From assembly GCF_036865545.1 (NCBI RefSeq), contig NZ_CP142208.1, positions 3,100,001-3,164,000 of the forward strand: a stretch of 64,000 nucleotides of DNA. Direction: 5' to 3'. The position numbers were made by a program, and so were the translations under genes. The stretch comes from Erwinia sp. E_sp_B01_1. GTDB taxonomy: Bacteria; Pseudomonadota; Gammaproteobacteria; Enterobacterales; Enterobacteriaceae. The notes below the pieces were generated by a model. The model was not told where the DNA came from. It saw only the letters and a list, made by a program, of their open reading frames with translations, and did not search any database. Shown here one piece after another: positions 41,806 through 51,452 of the stretch (positions are counted from its first letter, which is position 1; each line of letters begins with the position of its first letter).

Positions 41806-42819
41806 TTAACGGTAGCCGTTAGGATTCTTACTCTGCCAGTTCCAGGTATCGCGCATCATCTCATCGATACCACGGGAAACACGCCAGTCCAGCTCGTTAT
41901 CGGCCAGTGAAGCATCGGCCCAGAACGCGGCCAGGTCGCCGTCACGACGTGGGGAGATCTGGTAAGGGATTTCACGGCCAGCGGCTTTCTCAAACGCCTT
42001 GACCATCTCCAGTACCGAGTACCCTACTCCAGCGCCCAGGTTATAAGCTTTATAACCGCTAACAGCGTCGATATGGTCCAGCGCCTTCAGGTGGCCTTCG
42101 GCTAAATCCATCACGTGAATATAGTCGCGCTCGCCGGTGCCGTCTTTGGTTGGGTAATCGCCACCAAAGATGCCCAGCTTCTCCAGACGACCAATCGCAA
42201 CCTGAGCAATATAGGGCAGCAGGTTGTTAGGAATGCCGTTAGGATCTTCACCAATCTGGCCGGACTCATGTGCGCCAACCGGATTGAAGTAACGCAGGGC
42301 GATGGTTTTGAAGTCCGGGTTTGCTTTGGCGTAGTCGCGCAGGATGAACTCAACCATCAGCTTTGATGTGCCGTAAGGGCTGGTTGTGCCGCCAATTGGC
42401 GTGGTTTCCACATAGGGAACCGGTGCATCAGCGCCGTAAACGGTAGCGGATGAACTGAAGATAAATTTGTTCACGCCCGCTGCACGCATCTCTTCAAGCA
42501 GCACCAGCGTTCCGGTGACATTATTCTGGTAATACTCCAGCGGCATACGGGTGGACTCCCCTACCGCCTTAAGACCAGCAAAATGAATGACCGCTGAGAT
42601 TTCGTGCTGCGCAAACAGATCGCGCAGACAGGCACGATCCAGGATATCGCCTTCGCAAAACGTCGCCGTCTTCCCTGCCAGTTTCTCTACCCGGTTGACA
42701 GATTCACGTGAAGCATTGCTCAGGTTATCCAGTATGACAACGTCGTCGCCGCGCTCAAGAAGCGTCAGCACCGTGTGGGAACCGATATAACCAGCTCCGC
42801 CCGTTACTAAAATAGCCAT
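41806..42819 (-). CDS. galE: UDP-glucose 4-epimerase GalE
   Basis: A 337-residue extended short-chain epimerase interconverting UDP-glucose and UDP-galactose; galactose is expected in amylovoran/stewartan-type [22 protein letters not shown] is the NAD site, with SSSATVYG and [13 protein letters not shown] giving the catalytic Ser and Tyr-x3-Lys. The ATG at 42819 has AAGGAG 6 bases upstream; a more upstream in-frame codon is less well placed. It follows galF by 48 bases, the order found downstream of the ams/wce clusters. Confidence 0.96.
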   Translation of the reverse strand: MAILVTGGAGYIGSHTVLTLLERGDDVVILDNLSNASRESVNRVEKLAGKTATFCEGDILDRACLRDLFAQHEISAVIHFAGLKAVGESTRMPLEYYQNNVTGTLVLLEEMRAAGVNKFIFSSSATVYGADAPVPYVETTPIGGTTSPYGTSKLMVEFILRDYAKANPDFKTIALRYFNPVGAHESGQIGEDPNGIPNNLLPYIAQVAIGRLEKLGIFGGDYPTKDGTGERDYIHVMDLAEGHLKALDHIDAVSGYKAYNLGAGVGYSVLEMVKAFEKAAGREIPYQISPRRDGDLAAFWADASLADNELDWRVSRGIDEMMRDTWNWQSKNPNGYR

Positions 42820-42867
42820 GTTGACTCCTTGCAACCACGCAGAGCGTGGCCACGTTCGGGTTGCGGA

Positions 42868-43764
42868 TTATTTCGCCAGGATTTCTTTGATTGAGTCGCG
42901 GAACTCACGTCCCTGCGCGTTGTTTCTCAGACCCCAGGAAACGAAGGCTTTCATATAACCCAGTTTACGACCGCAGTCAAAGCTTGTACCGGAGAGCTGA
43001 TGCGCATCCACAGGCTGTTTTTTAGCCAGGTTAGAGATGGCGTCGGTCAGCTGATAACGGCCCCAGGCACCTGGCTCCAGGTTTTCCAGTTCAGCCCAGA
43101 TATCGGCAGAGAGCACGTAACGGCCCACGGCTGCCAGATCGGATTCCAGCGTCTGTGGATTTTCTGGTTTTTCAACGAAGTCGATAATCTGGCTTACCTG
43201 GCCTGGATTATCCATGGTTTCCTGCGTTTTGATCACAGAGTACTCAGACAGATCGGCTTCAGGCATATGGTGAACCAATACTTGGCTACGCTGCGTCTCT
43301 TCAAAACGGGCAACCATAGCGGCCAGGTTGTAACGCAGTGGATCAGCGGTAGAGTCATCCAGCAGGATGTCCGGCAATACCACGACAAAAGCTTCGTCGT
43401 GCAGCATTGGACGCGCGCACAGGATGGAGTTCGCCAGGCCCAGCGGCTGAGGCTGACGCACGTTCATAATGGTAACGCCCGGAGGGCAGATGGACTGGAC
43501 TTCGCTGAGCAGCGAACGCTTAACGCGGGCTTCCAGCAGCGCTTCCAGTTCGTAAGAAGTGTCAAAATGGTTTTCAACCGCATTCTTGGACGCGTGGGTG
43601 ACCAGAACAATTTCCTTGATGCCTGCTGCCACGCACTCATCGATGATGTACTGAATCATCGGCTTGTCGACAATGGGCAACATCTCTTTAGGAATGGCTT
43701 TTGTAGCAGGGAGCATATGCATACCCAGACCCGCAACGGGGATAACTGCTTTAAGCTTGGTCAT
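42868..43764 (-). CDS. galF: GalF, UTP-glucose-1-phosphate uridylyltransferase-like regulator
   Basis: A 298-residue GalU-related protein. [20 protein letters not shown] marks GalF; GalU has a [15 protein letters not shown] form with the extra Arg needed for full activity. GalF is thought to stabilise or tune GalU and so the UDP-glucose level. It sits between the EPS cluster and galE, near the O-antigen operon, as in Erwinia and Pantoea. An RcsAB-like box lies 62-75 bases upstream of the start. Confidence 0.95.
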   Translation of the reverse strand: MTKLKAVIPVAGLGMHMLPATKAIPKEMLPIVDKPMIQYIIDECVAAGIKEIVLVTHASKNAVENHFDTSYELEALLEARVKRSLLSEVQSICPPGVTIMNVRQPQPLGLANSILCARPMLHDEAFVVVLPDILLDDSTADPLRYNLAAMVARFEETQRSQVLVHHMPEADLSEYSVIKTQETMDNPGQVSQIIDFVEKPENPQTLESDLAAVGRYVLSADIWAELENLEPGAWGRYQLTDAISNLAKKQPVDAHQLSGTSFDCGRKLGYMKAFVSWGLRNNAQGREFRDSIKEILAK

Positions 43765-43825
43765 ATTTTTTCCATATAAATGAAGTAAAAAACGTTGAAC
43801 GATTATGCATTAAAGAGATGATTCA

Positions 43826-43839
43826 CAAGTATAATCTTA
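43826..43839 (-). promoter_or_regulatory. Weak RcsAB-like box upstream of galF
   Basis: CAAGTATAATCTTA (plus strand) matches the E. coli wza-type RcsAB box TGAGAATAATCTTA at 11 of 14 positions. It lies upstream of galF in the 200-base gap. RcsAB control of galF promoters is known in Klebsiella. Pattern only. Confidence 0.35.
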
Positions 43840-43906
43840 ATCTGAAAATTAAGCAGTGACTGGTCTTAAATAGGGCTGCATTTTAAGAAATTCCGCCTGA
43901 AGCTGA

Positions 43907-43939
43907 AATAAAAAAGGCAACCGCCGAAGCGGTCACCTT
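43907..43939 (-). terminator. Terminator at the end of the EPS cluster
   Basis: On the minus strand AAGGTGACCGC-TTCG-GCGGTTGCCTT (one mismatch) is followed by TTTTTTAT. It lies about 25 bases past the EPS wzx stop, so galF has its own promoter. Confidence 0.9.
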
Positions 43940-43963
43940 GTTGTATTACTGCACCATTTCTGA

Positions 43964-45304
43964 TTAAAGCCAGCCTGCGAACCATTCCGGCATAACAAAT
44001 AAATTGAAATAGTTTACCAGCGCCATGATGCCGACAAACACGATGGAGACGGAAACCCATTGACGTGCATAAGGCAGGAACGGGATACCTATCACCGGCT
44101 TGATGAAGAACGGATGCGCAAAGGCCGAAATCAGAACCTGCGAAATCGACAGCGTGAGCGCCACATACCAGACGTTTGGATAGAGCCAGGTGGTTGCCAG
44201 TACCATCAGGACAATGACACTTGCCACTACATTCCAGTAGAACTCAACGTTGGTTCTTCCGTTAGCCTGCGAGATTGCGCCGGTCAGGCCGCCCATAGGG
44301 CGCAGCATACCGAACAGCAGCATCAGCGGGATCAGATGCGCCACCGCTTCATGTGCCGAACCGTAGAGTACGCGAACAATCACCGGAGAGAGGATACCGA
44401 TCGAGAGATACATCAGGCTGCTGAACAACATAATAACCAGCGTGCCCTTCAGGAACAGCTTCTGCAACTGAGCAGGCTCATGCTGCTTTTCTGCAAAGCG
44501 AGGCAGCGCCAGACGGTTGATGACCGGCGTCACCAGTTTCAGTGGTTGCAGCACCAGTTCTTTAGCCAGCGAGTAGACACCCAGCATATCCGCGCCCATC
44601 ACCTTGCCCACAATCAGTGAGTCAGCCTGAGTACGTAACTGATTAATTGTCTGCGAGCCGAGCTGATAAACGCCATATTTCATTGAGCTGAAGAAAGTCG
44701 CTTTATCGAACTCCAGCGTAGGCCGCCAGGATTTCTCACCAAACCAAATCATGCACAGAATGCGCATGGCGGCATTGGCAAATAATCCAAGAATAACGGC
44801 GGAAACATTTAAAGGAGAGAAATAAAGCAGTCCGACGGTTAAAGCAAAGGCCAGGAACTTGGTGATCATTTCTATTTTCGCCAGCAATACCATTCGCTTG
44901 GCTTTAATAAAATGCGCCTGATATTGCGACAGCGAACCCAGCACCAGAAAGTTCAGGCTGGTCAGCATAATCAGCCCGGTCAGTTGCGGCAGGTGATAGA
45001 AGTGCGCAATGGGCCAGGCGATGGCGATCAGCAGTAAACCGGTCAGCAGGCTGAGCAGAACGTTTACCCAGTAGATGGTGCTTTGCTCTTTACGGGTAAT
45101 GTTCTGACGATGCACGATGTAGCTGCTCATCCCCATATCCTGCAGCACCATCGCCACCGCCAGGATGGCGTTGATGATGGCCAGGATACCCAGCTCATGC
45201 GTTTCAAGTTTACGCGCCAGCACGCCCAGCTGGACTACCTGTAGCACCGCCGCAAAGCAAGTGCCTCCAAACAGCCATGCGGCCTGGTTCTTCAAACTAC
45301 TCAC
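43964..45304 (-). CDS. wzx: EPS repeat-unit flippase Wzx (AmsL-like)
   Basis: A 446-residue MOP-superfamily lipid-linked oligosaccharide flippase with about twelve spans (polysaccharide synthesis family PF13440-like). It begins SSLKNQAAWLFGGTCFAAVLQVVQLGVLARKLETHELG, and AQYQAHF-type residues in the second half match AmsL/WceX-type proteins. It is the last gene of the cluster, overlapping amsK by 4 bases, as in amylovoran and stewartan clusters, where wzx precedes galF. It is clearly different from the AT-rich O-antigen Wzx at 36780-38027. Confidence 0.9.
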   Translation of the reverse strand: MSSLKNQAAWLFGGTCFAAVLQVVQLGVLARKLETHELGILAIINAILAVAMVLQDMGMSSYIVHRQNITRKEQSTIYWVNVLLSLLTGLLLIAIAWPIAHFYHLPQLTGLIMLTSLNFLVLGSLSQYQAHFIKAKRMVLLAKIEMITKFLAFALTVGLLYFSPLNVSAVILGLFANAAMRILCMIWFGEKSWRPTLEFDKATFFSSMKYGVYQLGSQTINQLRTQADSLIVGKVMGADMLGVYSLAKELVLQPLKLVTPVINRLALPRFAEKQHEPAQLQKLFLKGTLVIMLFSSLMYLSIGILSPVIVRVLYGSAHEAVAHLIPLMLLFGMLRPMGGLTGAISQANGRTNVEFYWNVVASVIVLMVLATTWLYPNVWYVALTLSISQVLISAFAHPFFIKPVIGIPFLPYARQWVSVSIVFVGIMALVNYFNLFVMPEWFAGWL

Positions 45305-46524
45305 GCAAGACGCTCCAACAGTTGTGCCAGTTCCCGATAGGCTATGTGCTGATTAAATTCCGTTTCAACTTTCGCCCTGGCAGCCGACACTACCGGTGCC
45401 ACATCCACATTCCCCTGCGCCAGCTTGAGTAAAATTTCACTTAAAGCTTTGGCATCCCCTTCTGGCGCGAGCCAGCCAGAGACATTGTTCTCAATCAGTT
45501 CGGGAATGCCGCTGTGGTCACTCGAGACTACCGGCAGGCCTACGGCCATCGCTTCCATCAGCGCGACAGGTATGCCTTCCATATCGCCATCAGCCGCAGT
45601 CAGCGAAGGCAGAAGGAAAATGTCCGCTTCATCCAGATAGCGTTTAATCTCTTCCTGCGGCTTGAAGCCAACCATCTTCACGCAATCTTCCAGGTTGGCA
45701 GTGCGGATGGTGTTACGCAGCTCCTCTTCCATATCACCGTTACCGATGATGGTGTATTCGAAAAAGGCGCCCTGCGCTTTAAGGTACTTACAGGCTTCCA
45801 CCGCCACGCCCAGCCCTTTTTTCTCGGTGAGTCTGGCTACCGAGACAATACGCAGCGGGGCATGAAGTTCTTCGCGGACTTTCAGACTGAATTTTTCAGG
45901 TTCAATGCCCATACGGGTGACATGGATCTTCTCCGCCGGGCAGCCCATAGATATCAGCTTGTTTTCCCACAAATGGCTGATCGGCAGCAGCAGTTCGGTC
46001 TGCCGGAACAGGTTTTTATAATCCTGTTTGTGCTCGTCCAGAATATGGTGACGGGAGATATCCGCCCCGTGGAAAACGGTCGCCTGTTTCCCTTTCAACA
46101 CGTTGAGTTCACGCAGCTTATTAGCCAGCGCCCCGGCATAGCCAAAGTGCACCAGGAAAACATCAGCCTCAAAAGTCTGTTTCGCATTGGCTACAATGGC
46201 CGGCAGCAGTAATTTGCTGGATTGATCGCCATAACGCAAAACGTTGAACGATTTGAGGGTGGTTTTACTCAGGATTTTCGGCAGCACGATCTGCAGGCGC
46301 TGTTTGAGTTTTTCACCGTTGGTCTTCTTCTCTTCTGGCAGAAGATAGTGCGTTTTCTCTGCCAGATTGTAACGGTCGAACGCACCATGACGGTTAACCA
46401 GGTCGCCAGGAAACACCGAGATGATCTCAACGTCATACCCACTGTCGATAAAATAGGTGACCTGATTCAGCACGAATGTTTCAGACGAGACCGGAAATCG
46501 CATTGTGAAAAAAGTTATTTTCAT
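45301..46524 (-). CDS. amsK: Glycosyltransferase family 4, AmsK/WceK-like
   Basis: A 407-residue GT-B transferase. FHGADISRHH, RIVSVARLTEKKGLGVAVEACKYL and DGDMEGIPVALMEAMAVGLPVVSSDHSGIPELI (donor-site Glu motif) are characteristic. It lies between the pyruvyl transferase and Wzx, the amsK place. In amylovoran assembly AmsK adds a side-chain sugar; this is carried over from position. Overlap of 4 bases with wzx and a 4-base gap from amsJ show translational coupling. Confidence 0.88.
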   Translation of the reverse strand: MKITFFTMRFPVSSETFVLNQVTYFIDSGYDVEIISVFPGDLVNRHGAFDRYNLAEKTHYLLPEEKKTNGEKLKQRLQIVLPKILSKTTLKSFNVLRYGDQSSKLLLPAIVANAKQTFEADVFLVHFGYAGALANKLRELNVLKGKQATVFHGADISRHHILDEHKQDYKNLFRQTELLLPISHLWENKLISMGCPAEKIHVTRMGIEPEKFSLKVREELHAPLRIVSVARLTEKKGLGVAVEACKYLKAQGAFFEYTIIGNGDMEEELRNTIRTANLEDCVKMVGFKPQEEIKRYLDEADIFLLPSLTAADGDMEGIPVALMEAMAVGLPVVSSDHSGIPELIENNVSGWLAPEGDAKALSEILLKLAQGNVDVAPVVSAARAKVETEFNQHIAYRELAQLLERLA

Positions 46525-46528
46525 CGGT

Positions 46529-47779
46529 TCACCCTAAAATCTTGACGACATCTTCGGTGATTTTGTTCCCCAATACCCTCTCCAGCTCAACCGCGCTATC
46601 AACCTGTTGTTTCACAGCATCATAATTATCCAGGATACCATGCACTTTAGCGATCAGGCTGCCATCCATCAGGCTCTTCACATCCGTGGCCATCTCTGGC
46701 AGGCCGAGCTGGTTCATGACGCCGAGTGATTTGTGTTCATAATTGATCGCCACGGCTGGCGTTCCGAAGTTCATGGAAATGATCGCAGAGTGCAGACGAG
46801 TACCAATGGTTAAATGGCTTTGTGCCAACAGAATACCCAGTTCAAGGTCATTAAATTCATCCATGATGACGTGATACTTATCTTTCTGAACCACATGATC
46901 GCGCAGCGTCATCGCCACCATACGGTCATCTTTATCATAGCTGTCGATGCCGGTACAGGTAGACAGGGCGACTACCTGATACCCTCTGTCGATCATCGCA
47001 TTGATCACCTTACCAAACGCCATCTCATATTCCTGCTGCGTAACCCCAAGACGCTTGTCGAAAGGAGCCAGTACACGCACGGTTATGGCGATAGTTTTTG
47101 TTGAGGCGATCAGATTCTGCCAGTGCATCAGGTTGTGGCTGGGTTCATCCACCGAACGGGCACGGACCAGGAAAGCGGTATCAGCTCCCTTCGCCACTTT
47201 TTCGGTGGTGATGTTGCCCTGCTTCATCATCTCCAGGCTGACGCTTTCGCGCAGCACCAGGCTGTTGACCCGTGCAAAGACAAAGTTAGCAATTTCATTG
47301 AATCTTGGTTTCTGGAATGGCCCAACGCTGTGACCAACCATGTAGACAGGCTTCTTCGCCAGCAGCGCACACAACGCGTGCTCAAACTGTAATGGACCAT
47401 AGAGGTCAACAAAGAACGAGCCGCCGACCTGGATTACCGCATCGTACTGCTTCAGCTTATCGGTAAAGTCCTGCAGGTATTTGGGGATAGCAAAAGATTT
47501 GAAAATCCCCTTGCCGCTGATATGCGCCATCATAATTTTTGGCATCAGGCGACGTTTGACCTTATCAGTCAGCTTATTTTTTCCTTTTTTGGTCTCAAGA
47601 AAAAGTTCGTCCGGCAATATTTCCTGCTGCAGCAAATAGCCTGAGCTGGTCGGATAGCGGCTGATTACATCAATTTCCAGATCCTTCCTTGCGAGGTTAA
47701 GCGAATCAATAAGCCCGCGTAAAATAGCGCCATCACCACGATTACCACACGTATGATTGCCAACTAACAAAATCTTCAT
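46529..47779 (-). CDS. amsJ: Polysaccharide pyruvyl transferase family protein, AmsJ/WceJ-like
   Basis: A 416-residue protein of the polysaccharide pyruvyl transferase family (PF04230), thought to put a pyruvate ketal on a side-chain galactose using phosphoenolpyruvate. Features: LLVGNHTCGNRGDGAILRGLIDSL (conserved N-terminal GNxGD region), QVGGSFFVDLYGP and LTIGTRLHSAIISMNFGTPAVAINYEHK (a strongly conserved TRLHSAI block). It lies next to amsK. Pyruvylation is documented for amylovoran and gives the polymer acid groups; for this strain it is inference. Confidence 0.88.
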   Translation of the reverse strand: MKILLVGNHTCGNRGDGAILRGLIDSLNLARKDLEIDVISRYPTSSGYLLQQEILPDELFLETKKGKNKLTDKVKRRLMPKIMMAHISGKGIFKSFAIPKYLQDFTDKLKQYDAVIQVGGSFFVDLYGPLQFEHALCALLAKKPVYMVGHSVGPFQKPRFNEIANFVFARVNSLVLRESVSLEMMKQGNITTEKVAKGADTAFLVRARSVDEPSHNLMHWQNLIASTKTIAITVRVLAPFDKRLGVTQQEYEMAFGKVINAMIDRGYQVVALSTCTGIDSYDKDDRMVAMTLRDHVVQKDKYHVIMDEFNDLELGILLAQSHLTIGTRLHSAIISMNFGTPAVAINYEHKSLGVMNQLGLPEMATDVKSLMDGSLIAKVHGILDNYDAVKQQVDSAVELERVLGNKITEDVVKILG

Positions 47780-47964
47780 AAAAGCTCCAGAAATAAATTC
47801 TTGTAATTTTACAGGCTATCACTAACCATAAGTGGTTGTTTAATAAGTCTTATTGTTCAAAAAACCGCTGAACCCTCATCAATACTGCCTGAACCACCTA
47901 ACTTCCCGCCGCGTTCCTCCCTGTCAGAAGTCCAGCCGGCGGGCATTCCCGGACAAAATTGTCC
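47780..47964 (-). other. Spacer between amsF and amsJ with palindromes
   Basis: Contains GGACAAAATTGTCC, a perfect palindrome (47951-47964), and an inverted pair CCCGCCG (47905-47911) / CGGCGGG (47937-47943). The lack of a T run argues for a weak or rho-assisted terminator after amsF. Confidence 0.4.
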
Positions 47965-50181
47965 TTATCCTTTGAGATCGAAATAAGGCATCGCTACCTG
48001 TTTACCGTTAATAACCATTGAGATGTAGCCTGCGGCTTTACTGGTATCCACCTGTTCCGGTTTTAAAAGCCGTGATTCCAGTAACAGATCGCCCTGCTCA
48101 TTCGCGCCAATTCCCGCTTTACCGTTATGCAGGGTAAAACGCTGTACGGCCCGGTGCGCGTCATCACCCGTTGGCGCACTGGCAAAATCCATCTTGCTGT
48201 CGAAACGGGCACATTTGCCGGTCAGGAAGCGGTCTTTTGCGGTGGTTTTCATCAACACACCGGCAGAAGCCATCCAGCCCGCCAGCTTAACGAAAACGCG
48301 CGTGTCCGTGTCGTGTGGCGTGACATACATCACATCCACAATCGGACTTGCCCCTTCGGCATGCCAGCTGGCCTCAAATTTATGCGTTTTACGCTGCAGA
48401 CTGATGATCGCTTTGCCGCCGGTGGTCTTACCGTCCACCACTTTATCGAGCGGGCTTTTGTCCGTGCCGTTACTGAAGGAAGACTGGCCAAAAATCTCGA
48501 TTTCCCAGTTATCGCCCACTTCCGGGGTATAAATGTTGCCGAGTTCGTACCATTTTTCCTGATTACTGCTGTTATTGATGCGGTAACGCGAGGTCAGGTA
48601 GTTGTATTTCATACTGCCATCGGCCGCGATGCCGTAGGATTCCACGCGGGTGGAGCCTCTCTCCCACGCGCTCAGCCACGGCTTGCCCTGCGAGGAGTTA
48701 TCAATCGAGCTACCGGATTGCAGATTGGTCTGACGGGTGTTCAGACGCGTGTTGTGGGCAATCAGCGGGTTTTTACACCCTTCCAGGCTCATTGCATCCA
48801 TGATCCACTGACCATTGGAGATGTTGCCCGGATGTTCGCAGTGTTCAATCCAGCCGTTATGGATCAGGGACTGACCGCAACGCTCCAGATTCAGTACCAT
48901 TCCTTCAGTACAGTACTGCGCGTTAAAGTTAGAGAGTTCGATCGCCGTGCTGTGATCCCATTTGCCTTTCGGCCGGTTAGACCAGACGGATTTGATTACA
49001 TCGCCGGTACAATGCGTGGCGTACCACTGATCGATTTTACAATCCAGCGTATCCATCAGGCTCAGCGAAGTGCCACCCAGGCGGGAGAAACGCAACGACG
49101 CGCCACGGAAGAACTGGCCGCCTTCACATTTATTGAGGAAAAAGCCCTGCTTGTTCGGCTGGCTGTCAGTTCTGCCGTTAACGATCAGGTTACTGACTTC
49201 CACCCAGCGGGTATTTACCTTAAAGATAAAATCAGACTGCCCGTCTGAAACAAGCGTGGTGGCCGGGAAATAGCCAAAGTTCACCATCGCGCCAGAGAGA
49301 CGGAAGAAGCGGGTTTCCGCCGCTGAAAAATCACAGGCGCTGACAAAGAAAGTGCCCGCCGGGAACTGAATGCAGATCTGCTGATTGGCTTTCTGCGACC
49401 AGTTGTACATGGCTTTGATCGCCGGAGCCGTATCGGTTTTACCGTCGTCGATAGCGCCAAAATCAAACAGCGTCAGGCGATTGAAGTCTTCCACCACACG
49501 GCGCCAGTGGAAACCCTCACCGGCAAAGATAACGCCGCCGTCATCCGTCGCCGCCTCAAGCGTGCCGACAAACTCGCCGCCGCCCTCTTCCTGACCTTCA
49601 TGCCAGCTGCTCAGCTTGACCTTGGCGCCGGTAAACAGCGGACGCGTTTTCCGCAGGTCATCCGCAGAGGCGATCTCACCGATCAGCTGATACCCGGCTG
49701 GCTGGGATAAACGCTGGCTGAAATTGCTGGCACCAGGACGCGTAACGTCAGCGATGTTAAACAACGCTTTGCCACTGTCATCCACGACTGCCATTGAGTG
49801 TGCAGGATTAGCAATCAGCGCCGCATTGTCGTCAATAAATTGCTGGAAATTGCCTTTATTAAGCGCAATCGGCTGCTCAATTTTCGACAATTTACCATTA
49901 GCATTTTTCAGGAACACATCGATCAGGTTGCCTGCCTGAGTGGGATCTGTTCCGGCCTTGCCGATGTAAAGCTTACCGTTGAAATTCTTCCAGAAGCGGT
50001 CTGGCATGGTGTAGATATTTTCTGGCGTCAGGATTGGCACATCCTGTTTCGGCACATCCCCTGCCGGGACATCTTTAAGCGAAACAGCGGCCTTTTTGTC
50101 AGCCGCCTGGCTGGAAAACGAGCTCACAGAAAGGGCTGCAAGAATCGATGAGAAGGCGGTTATCAGTTCTCTTCTTTTCAT
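47965..50181 (-). CDS. amsF: Exported tailspike-like EPS-modifying protein (AmsF/WceF-like)
   Basis: A 738-residue exported protein. A signal peptide (MKRRELITAFSSILAALSVSSFSSQA) begins with a twin Arg, so Tat or Sec export is possible. Residues 51-147 resemble the phage P22 tailspike head-binding domain: NGKLYIGKAGTDP (residues 68-80) against P22 NGKIYIGQIDTDP, and HSMAVVDDSGKAL against HSMAIYDANGSQV. Residues 187-206 have the GGG-F linker pattern seen in phage tailspikes, then TLFDFGAIDDGKTDTAPAI begins a pectate-lyase-3 type right-handed beta-helix (about 236-560), followed by a beta-rich C-terminal part. The P. stewartii homologue WceF was reported to be a trimeric, tailspike-like stewartan hydrolase. 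Here it is inside the EPS operon and should trim or remodel the polymer. Catalytic residues cannot be fixed from sequence. Confidence 0.88.
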   Translation of the reverse strand: MKRRELITAFSSILAALSVSSFSSQAADKKAAVSLKDVPAGDVPKQDVPILTPENIYTMPDRFWKNFNGKLYIGKAGTDPTQAGNLIDVFLKNANGKLSKIEQPIALNKGNFQQFIDDNAALIANPAHSMAVVDDSGKALFNIADVTRPGASNFSQRLSQPAGYQLIGEIASADDLRKTRPLFTGAKVKLSSWHEGQEEGGGEFVGTLEAATDDGGVIFAGEGFHWRRVVEDFNRLTLFDFGAIDDGKTDTAPAIKAMYNWSQKANQQICIQFPAGTFFVSACDFSAAETRFFRLSGAMVNFGYFPATTLVSDGQSDFIFKVNTRWVEVSNLIVNGRTDSQPNKQGFFLNKCEGGQFFRGASLRFSRLGGTSLSLMDTLDCKIDQWYATHCTGDVIKSVWSNRPKGKWDHSTAIELSNFNAQYCTEGMVLNLERCGQSLIHNGWIEHCEHPGNISNGQWIMDAMSLEGCKNPLIAHNTRLNTRQTNLQSGSSIDNSSQGKPWLSAWERGSTRVESYGIAADGSMKYNYLTSRYRINNSSNQEKWYELGNIYTPEVGDNWEIEIFGQSSFSNGTDKSPLDKVVDGKTTGGKAIISLQRKTHKFEASWHAEGASPIVDVMYVTPHDTDTRVFVKLAGWMASAGVLMKTTAKDRFLTGKCARFDSKMDFASAPTGDDAHRAVQRFTLHNGKAGIGANEQGDLLLESRLLKPEQVDTSKAAGYISMVINGKQVAMPYFDLKG

Positions 50182-50295
50182 TCATGAAATCCCATGGTCA
50201 ATTGCCGGTTGTGGCGTAGCGTGAATTTGATTTCCAGAGGCACTTCCCGGCTGGCCGGCGCTGTCAGGGCACCGGCTACAGGTAAGGCTTAAGCG
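50182..50295 (-). other. Spacer with GC-rich inverted repeat upstream of amsF
   Basis: A short inverted repeat, GCCGG (50254-50258) / CCGGC (50272-50276), lies between the GT4 gene end and amsF start. It could be a weak terminator; no other feature is visible. Confidence 0.3.
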
Positions 50296-51330
50296 TTAAA
50301 CCAGTGAGAGCCAGTTTTCTTTAATCACCCTGCCGTCAAACTTCAGCGACGTGGTTTTGGTCTTCTCACTCATGGCATAGAACAGCTCGTCGTTGTGCGC
50401 GAGCTGGTTCATTTTTTCAATAAAGGTGGCACGGTCATTCATCTTCACCAGGAAGCCATCTTCATTGTTATTGATAATTTCCTGCGGGCCGGTTGGGCAG
50501 TCGTAAGCGATGACCGGTAATGACCAGGATTTTGCTTCCAGCAAGACCAGCGGCAAGCCTTCGTAACGTGAGGTCATCAGTGCCATATCACTGTCGCGAT
50601 AGTAGTCATTGATGTTGGACACTTTGCCCACAAAGGAGACGCTGTTGGTGATTTTCAACGCGCCGGCTTTGGCGATCAGCTCATCCTTCAGCTCTCCGTC
50701 GCCGGCAATCACCAGTTTCCAGTCCGGGTTAGTCGCCACAAACCCCTGCCAGACGTCCAGCAGCAGATCGAACCCTTTCTGGTGGTCCAGACGGCCCACA
50801 GCCAGCGCCTGACGGTGGCGCTCAGTTCGCTGATAGTTTTTGAATACCACAGGATTGGGAATGGTTTTGCTGGGGATCCCCCACTGCGTAAAGACGCTGT
50901 CGTCTTTATCGGTCAGCACAATGACGCGATCGTAATAGCGCAGCATGAGATATTTGAGGAATTTAATCGGCTTGCTGAAGGAGTTAATGGCAATGTGTTC
51001 GCAGGCGTAGGTCTTAGCCCTTTTCTTTTTCAGCGACAGGATGTTCCACAGGGCGAACATCACGCTGAGGCGACCCATGCTGATCAGAAATACCGCATCA
51101 AAGTTCTGCTGATTAATGCGTTTTACCGCGCTGCGAATCGGGTTCTTCTCGCCCGCGAAGCTGACAATTTGCTTCACTTTCTCAAACGGATAGAAGGGCT
51201 TACCTGAGCCTTCAAGCGAGTAGATCACCACTTCATGTTCGTCGCCCAGGCATTCGGACATGAAGTTACAAATATTTTCGGTTCCGGCGTAGGAATAGGC
51301 GTCTTTAATCACCAGCACTATTTTTTTCAT
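50296..51330 (-). CDS. Glycosyltransferase family 4, EPS cluster (AmsD-like)
   Basis: A 344-residue GT-B fold transferase. KKIVLVIKDAYSYAGTENICNFM, ALAVGRLDHQKGFDLLLDVWQGF and SRYEGLPLVLLEAKSWSLPVIAYDCPTGPQEII (donor-site Glu motif) are clear. Length and fold fit AmsD/WceM, an EPS backbone galactosyltransferase. In E. amylovora the order as recalled is amsB-amsD-amsE, whereas here a GT2 gene lies upstream. Sugar specificity is not readable. It starts 122 bases after that GT2. Confidence 0.85.
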   Translation of the reverse strand: MKKIVLVIKDAYSYAGTENICNFMSECLGDEHEVVIYSLEGSGKPFYPFEKVKQIVSFAGEKNPIRSAVKRINQQNFDAVFLISMGRLSVMFALWNILSLKKKRAKTYACEHIAINSFSKPIKFLKYLMLRYYDRVIVLTDKDDSVFTQWGIPSKTIPNPVVFKNYQRTERHRQALAVGRLDHQKGFDLLLDVWQGFVATNPDWKLVIAGDGELKDELIAKAGALKITNSVSFVGKVSNINDYYRDSDMALMTSRYEGLPLVLLEAKSWSLPVIAYDCPTGPQEIINNNEDGFLVKMNDRATFIEKMNQLAHNDELFYAMSEKTKTTSLKFDGRVIKENWLSLV

Positions 51331-51452
51331 CGCGGACTAACCACCTCAATCACATCAATGTTAAAAACCTGGCCTGTTAAAAAACGCTCAGGTCATCAGG
51401 TAAGGCTACTCTTTTCATCATGGCAAAACTGAAACGTTTCAGGTTGCGGCGA

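Noticed and set aside
43709..43722. GGGAGCATATGCAT, similar to the end of the 21193-21293 palindrome
   Set aside because: It lies in the conserved galF coding sequence (GMHMLPATK) and has no mate or flanking structure.
48127..49248. 373-codon forward open frame inside amsF
   Set aside because: It is antisense to a well-supported exported protein, with no recognisable domain or ribosome site.
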